The notes under the pieces: generated by a model
The model's input: the letters and a program-made list of their open reading frames with translations, nothing else
Told to the model about the DNA's origin: nothing
Database searches by the model: none
Position numbers and translations under genes: made by a program
Source: an uncultured Eubacteriales bacterium
GTDB taxonomy: Bacteria > Bacillota > Clostridia > Oscillospirales > Oscillospiraceae
Assembly (NCBI GenBank): GCA_900554625.1
Contig: USHP01000081.1
Span: 1 to 7,736, forward strand
Length of the DNA: 7,736 nt
Direction of reading: 5' to 3'
Part shown: piece after piece, positions 5,801 to 7,736 of the stretch
Layout: every line of letters starts with the position of its first letter
Numbering within the stretch: the stretch's first letter is position 1

Positions 5801-7161
5801 TCAACAAAGGTCTGGAACCGGTCAATTTCTTCTCCGTTCTTCAGAATAACGGCACCGATTTCAATGATTCGGTCATTCTGGGAAGAAAGGCCGGTGGTTT
5901 CCAGGTCAAAGGCCACAAATTCCTGATCGAAGGACATGTCCTGACTGCCGTGAACCACGATCCGGTCATCCACGTCGTTAACATAATATCCTTCACAGCC
6001 GTAGAGGATTTTGATATTCTCGTCAGTACCTGCCACTTTGGCCTTGGATGCGGCCTTCATGGCATCGGGGAAGGACTGGACAACGCCATGGTCGGTAATG
6101 GCAATAGCCCGATGTCCCCAGGCTGCCGCCTGCTTCACCGCATCCGCCGTTACTGTCAGGGCGTCCATGTTGGACATGGTAGTATGCAGGTGCAGCTCCA
6201 CCCGCTTGCCCTCCGGGGCGGTATCCTTCCGCTTTTCCATGGCTCCAGGCATCATGGCGTAGGGCTTGAGCACCATTTCATTTTCGAACCGGTCTTCAAT
6301 CAGCCTGCCCTGCACCTGTAAAATAGAACCGATTTTTACATTGTCCAGAATGGGCTTGGCCTCTCCCGCTTCCAGGAAGCGGCTGATCCGGACGGAGTTG
6401 GTGTTGTCGGTCATGTCAAATTTGACCACCCAGGCGTTGCGCTTTTTCAGTTCCTTGTGGTCTACATTGAATACCCGGCCCTCTACAATCACCGTGCCCA
6501 TATCCAAACTCAGGTCCTTCATGGCAACAGGGCTGCCTTTGAAGGGCTTGCCGTAGAAGGCATCGCTGGTTGCCTGAGGCTTGGGCTGGGAAGCCTGTTT
6601 TGCCTGGGCCGCAGCAGCCGTGGGCAGGGCCTCGATCATGGCATCCCGCATGGAGGCCATGGCATCAAACAGTGCTTTGCCTTCCAGGGGTTTCCCTGCT
6701 TCGATCTGGATGGTCACCGGCGCGGCAAACCGTTCCCGCAGGACGGTCTGCACCTGGGGAATCAGTTCCTCCAGCTCGTTCTTTCCATTGGCCACCAGGT
6801 GAATGGTCAGCTGCGCTGCGTCCCATTCCCACTTGGCCCCGGCCAGGCTGCCCCGGGTCATGGAATTGCGGCTGACAAAAAGCTGCATCAGCTCCTCCGG
6901 CTCGATTTTGTGCAGCTGGTCTTCCGGATGGGTAGCCGTCAAATCCACACGGCGCAGACCGTACAGGCCGGAAATCTGCTTTCCCACTTCCTCCAGCTGC
7001 CGCTGGGGGATGTAAGTATCGGAATGAACCGCCACATGCACCGATCGCTCCTCCGGAAAAATATCCGCAGCAACGATGGCCGCCTGCGACAGGACAGCGT
7101 CCAGTCCCTCAGGCGGCTCATAATCCGGGAACATATTGTGTAAGTATATCTGCTCGGTCAT
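2854..7161 (-). CDS. polC: DNA polymerase III subunit alpha, Gram-positive PolC type
   Basis: Full-length replicative polymerase with intrinsic 3'-5' proofreading, 1435 residues against 1437 in B. subtilis. Domains in order: PolC N-terminal region (1-180); Ala/Gln-rich linker (about 180-205); OB fold (about 222-305); first half of the PHP domain (ELHLHTTMS at 322-330, ITDHG 355-359); inserted DEDDh exonuclease with DLETTG (Asp419, Glu421), HNSDFD (Asp504) and HRAGDDA (His557, Asp562), all catalytic residues present; second PHP half with GDVHFL (732-737); palm and fingers; zinc knuckle (Cys906, 911, 933, 936); catalytic PDIDLNFSGE (Asp962, Asp964) and KLDMLGHDDPT (Asp1087); C-terminal duplex-binding and HhH region. 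The Asp spacing equals that of Geobacillus PolC (973, 975, 1098). The last five residues, QVSFF, are a variant of the QLSLF sliding-clamp motif. Start ATG has a good ribosome binding site. No frameshift or lost key residue is seen. Transcription must come from within or through ispG. Confidence 0.98.
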   Translation of the reverse strand: MTEQIYLHNMFPDYEPPEGLDAVLSQAAIVAADIFPEERSVHVAVHSDTYIPQRQLEEVGKQISGLYGLRRVDLTATHPEDQLHKIEPEELMQLFVSRNSMTRGSLAGAKWEWDAAQLTIHLVANGKNELEELIPQVQTVLRERFAAPVTIQIEAGKPLEGKALFDAMASMRDAMIEALPTAAAAQAKQASQPKPQATSDAFYGKPFKGSPVAMKDLSLDMGTVIVEGRVFNVDHKELKKRNAWVVKFDMTDNTNSVRISRFLEAGEAKPILDNVKIGSILQVQGRLIEDRFENEMVLKPYAMMPGAMEKRKDTAPEGKRVELHLHTTMSNMDALTVTADAVKQAAAWGHRAIAITDHGVVQSFPDAMKAASKAKVAGTDENIKILYGCEGYYVNDVDDRIVVHGSQDMSFDQEFVAFDLETTGLSSQNDRIIEIGAVILKNGEEIDRFQTFVDPERPLERKIVELTGITEEMLQGAPKIEEVLPKFLDFIGGRVLVAHNSDFDTGFIRAECQRQGLPYNYTAVDTLILSQNLLSHLNKFKLNIVSDALSLPDFNHHRAGDDAMTCGLIMTKLMEKLEQEHDIHTLQDINPAMVHLRSGSHVTNRQARHIILFAKNQVGLRNLYHLISNSNLKYFKRVPRIPKSELLQLREGLIIGSACEAGELFQAVLDRKSDDELKRIASFYDFLEIQPLANNRFMLDKGMAKDMEDLRNYNRTIVRLGEELGKMVVATGDVHFLNPEDEIFRHILLATKGFDDADKPNPLYFRTTDEMLQEFSYLGAEKAYEIVVTNPNLIADMCESLRPVPHNLFAPKIENSVEDLKNLVYGKFHRLYGENPPELFVKRVETELHDIISCHYDVIYMSAQKLVQNSLEHGYLVGSRGSVGSSIVAFMSGITEVNSFPPHYRCPNPECKHTVLDVPKGYNCGADLPDAVCPKCGAQMEKDGFNIPFETFLGFGGDKVPDIDLNFSGEYQAKAHAYCIEMFGKSHVFRAGTVGTVAEKTAFGYVKKYLSERGKTANRAEEARLAAGCVGVRRTTGQHPGGLVVIPQENEIWDFCPVQHPADDPNSDQITTHFEYHSMEENLLKLDMLGHDDPTMIRMMEDMTGVDAKTIPLDDKDTMSIFTSSKVLGYEDDPLLGPTGAVAIPEFNTRFTRGMLLDTMPTRFDTLVRLSGFSHGTDVWLGNAKDLITSKTATVDGTIGCRDDIMVYLISCGMPEKRSFKIMESVRKGRGLPEGAEEEMVAAGVPDWYIGSCKKIKYLFPKAHAVAYVMMAFRIAWFKVHHPLPFYAAYFYRRSQKGGFDAVLMTHGMDVVKANIDAIENNEDATAKDEDLLTTLEVAYEYYLRGFEFLPISIYESHATKFLVKDGKLLPPFVAISGLGESAAWDLMEGRKGKTFLSVEEVSAACPKVSKTHMQMLKEAGAFGDLPDTSQVSFF

Positions 7162-7164
7162 AAG

Positions 7165-7170
7165 TTCCTC
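7165..7170 (-). promoter_or_regulatory. Ribosome binding site of polC
   Basis: GAGGAA on the minus strand lies three bases upstream of the ATG at 7159-7161 (five bases counted from the GAGG core). It supports that ATG as the start. It lies between the ispG terminator's T run and the polC start. Confidence 0.8.
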
Positions 7171-7179
7171 ATCTCAGGT

Positions 7180-7210
7180 AAAAAATGGGCGGAAGCAAAC
7201 GTTCCGCCCA
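7180..7210 (-). terminator. Intrinsic terminator after ispG, directly upstream of polC
   Basis: On the minus strand a perfect 9-bp stem (TGGGCGGAA paired with TTCCGCCCA, positions 7186-7194 and 7202-7210) with a 7-base loop is followed at once by six T residues (7185-7180). It begins five bases after the ispG stop. The plus strand has no T run after the stem, so it works only in the direction of ispG. The T run ends just 9 bases before the polC ribosome binding site, which leaves no room for a polC promoter between the two. Confidence 0.9.
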
Positions 7211-7215
7211 AAGGC

Positions 7216-7736
7216 TTATAACTTCTCGATTCGGCGCAGCAGAGCGGGCAGAAGCTCCTCATAGGGCAGCTTCTCCACCTGTTCTCCTTTTTCAAAGATC
7301 ATGCCCCAGCCGTCGCCGCCGGCAATGCCGATGTCTGCTTCCCGGGCTTCTCCCGGGCCGTTGACCACGCATCCCATTACTGCCACGGTAATGGGCTTCT
7401 GGCAGTCTTTCAGGGCGGCATCCACCTGGTTTACCAGGCCAATCAGATCAATCCGGGTACGGCCGCAGGTGGGGCAGGAAACGATATTCACGCCTTCTTT
7501 GCGCAGTCCTGCCGCTTTCAGAATGTCCTTGGCGGCGTAGACCTCTTCCACCGGGTCATCGGTCAGGCTCACCCTGATGGTATCGCCGATGCCTTCCAGC
7601 AGCAGCGCGCCGATACCCATGGCGGACTTAATCAGTCCCTGCTTTACCGGGCCGGTTTCCGTCACGCCGATGTGGATGGGATAGTCGCACTTACTCCGGA
7701 ACAGCCGGGCTGCAGCCACCATGGTGGGTACCGTGG
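7216..7736 (-). CDS. ispG: 4-hydroxy-3-methylbut-2-enyl diphosphate synthase (IspG/GcpE), C-terminal part
   Basis: Partial gene: the reading frame runs off the right edge and only the last 172 codons are present, about half of the usual length of roughly 350. IspG is a cytoplasmic [4Fe-4S] enzyme that converts methylerythritol cyclodiphosphate to HMBPP, the penultimate step of the MEP isoprenoid pathway. Visible motifs are HIGVTETG near the left of the fragment, the cluster-binding pair SCPTCGR (Cys codons near 7475 and 7466), and MGCVVNGPGE with the third Cys near 7370 and the conserved Glu seven residues later, then ADIGIAGG. The Cys-Glu spacing matches the E. coli enzyme (Cys305, Glu312), so all visible iron-sulfur ligands are intact. 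An internal ATG at 7720-7722 is not the start, because IspG similarity continues upstream of it. The stop TAA is followed five bases later by an intrinsic terminator. In Clostridia ispG normally ends a cdsA-dxr-rseP-ispG cluster just before polC, which fits here. Confidence 0.97.
   Translation of the reverse strand, partial: TVPTMVAAARLFRSKCDYPIHIGVTETGPVKQGLIKSAMGIGALLLEGIGDTIRVSLTDDPVEEVYAAKDILKAAGLRKEGVNIVSCPTCGRTRIDLIGLVNQVDAALKDCQKPITVAVMGCVVNGPGEAREADIGIAGGDGWGMIFEKGEQVEKLPYEELLPALLRRIEKL

Noticed and set aside
6457..7143. Plus-strand open frame of 228 codons opposite the polC 5' end.
   Set aside because: Codon-aligned mirror of polC with no independent coding evidence.
7216..7300. A polC promoter inside the end of ispG, using TTATAA at the ispG stop as a -10.
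   Set aside because: No -35-like element lies 16-18 bases upstream, and the start would fall inside the terminator stem.

Overview
The window reads as a chromosomal segment of a low-oxygen Firmicute, most likely a clostridial lineage such as the Ruminococcaceae/Oscillospiraceae. The grounds are a full-length Gram-positive PolC replicase, the ispG-polC gene order typical of Clostridia, strong AGGAGG-type ribosome binding sites, sigma-A-like promoters and moderately high G+C at third codon positions. Species cannot be named from this sequence alone.

All five genes lie on the minus strand, so transcription runs from right to left. At the right edge is the C-terminal half of ispG (isoprenoid MEP pathway), closed by a textbook intrinsic terminator. 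Only 54 bases separate its stop from the start of polC, the 1435-residue replicative DNA polymerase III alpha subunit with built-in proofreading exonuclease. After polC comes a sigma-A promoter and an AGCS-family Na+/amino-acid (alanine/glycine) symporter, closed by an 11-bp GC-rich terminator hairpin. Directly against that hairpin sits the ribosome binding site of an 85-residue helix-hairpin-helix protein of the Cdd1 type. A separate extended -10 promoter then drives a uridine-phosphorylase-family enzyme. The leftmost 133 bases hold no gene I can support.

Functionally these are housekeeping genes: isoprenoid synthesis, chromosome replication, amino-acid uptake and pyrimidine nucleoside salvage, plus one small conserved protein of unknown role. 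They do not look like one pathway. ispG-polC is a conserved neighbourhood, while the symporter and the phosphorylase each have their own promoter.

I found no mobile element, CRISPR array, RNA gene, or sign of a new multi-gene system. The points worth a second look are regulatory architecture (terminators abutting the next gene's ribosome binding site, stop-adjacent hairpins), the uracil-site variation in the phosphorylase, the altered zinc knuckle and clamp motif of PolC, and the very long mirror reading frames opposite polC and the symporter.
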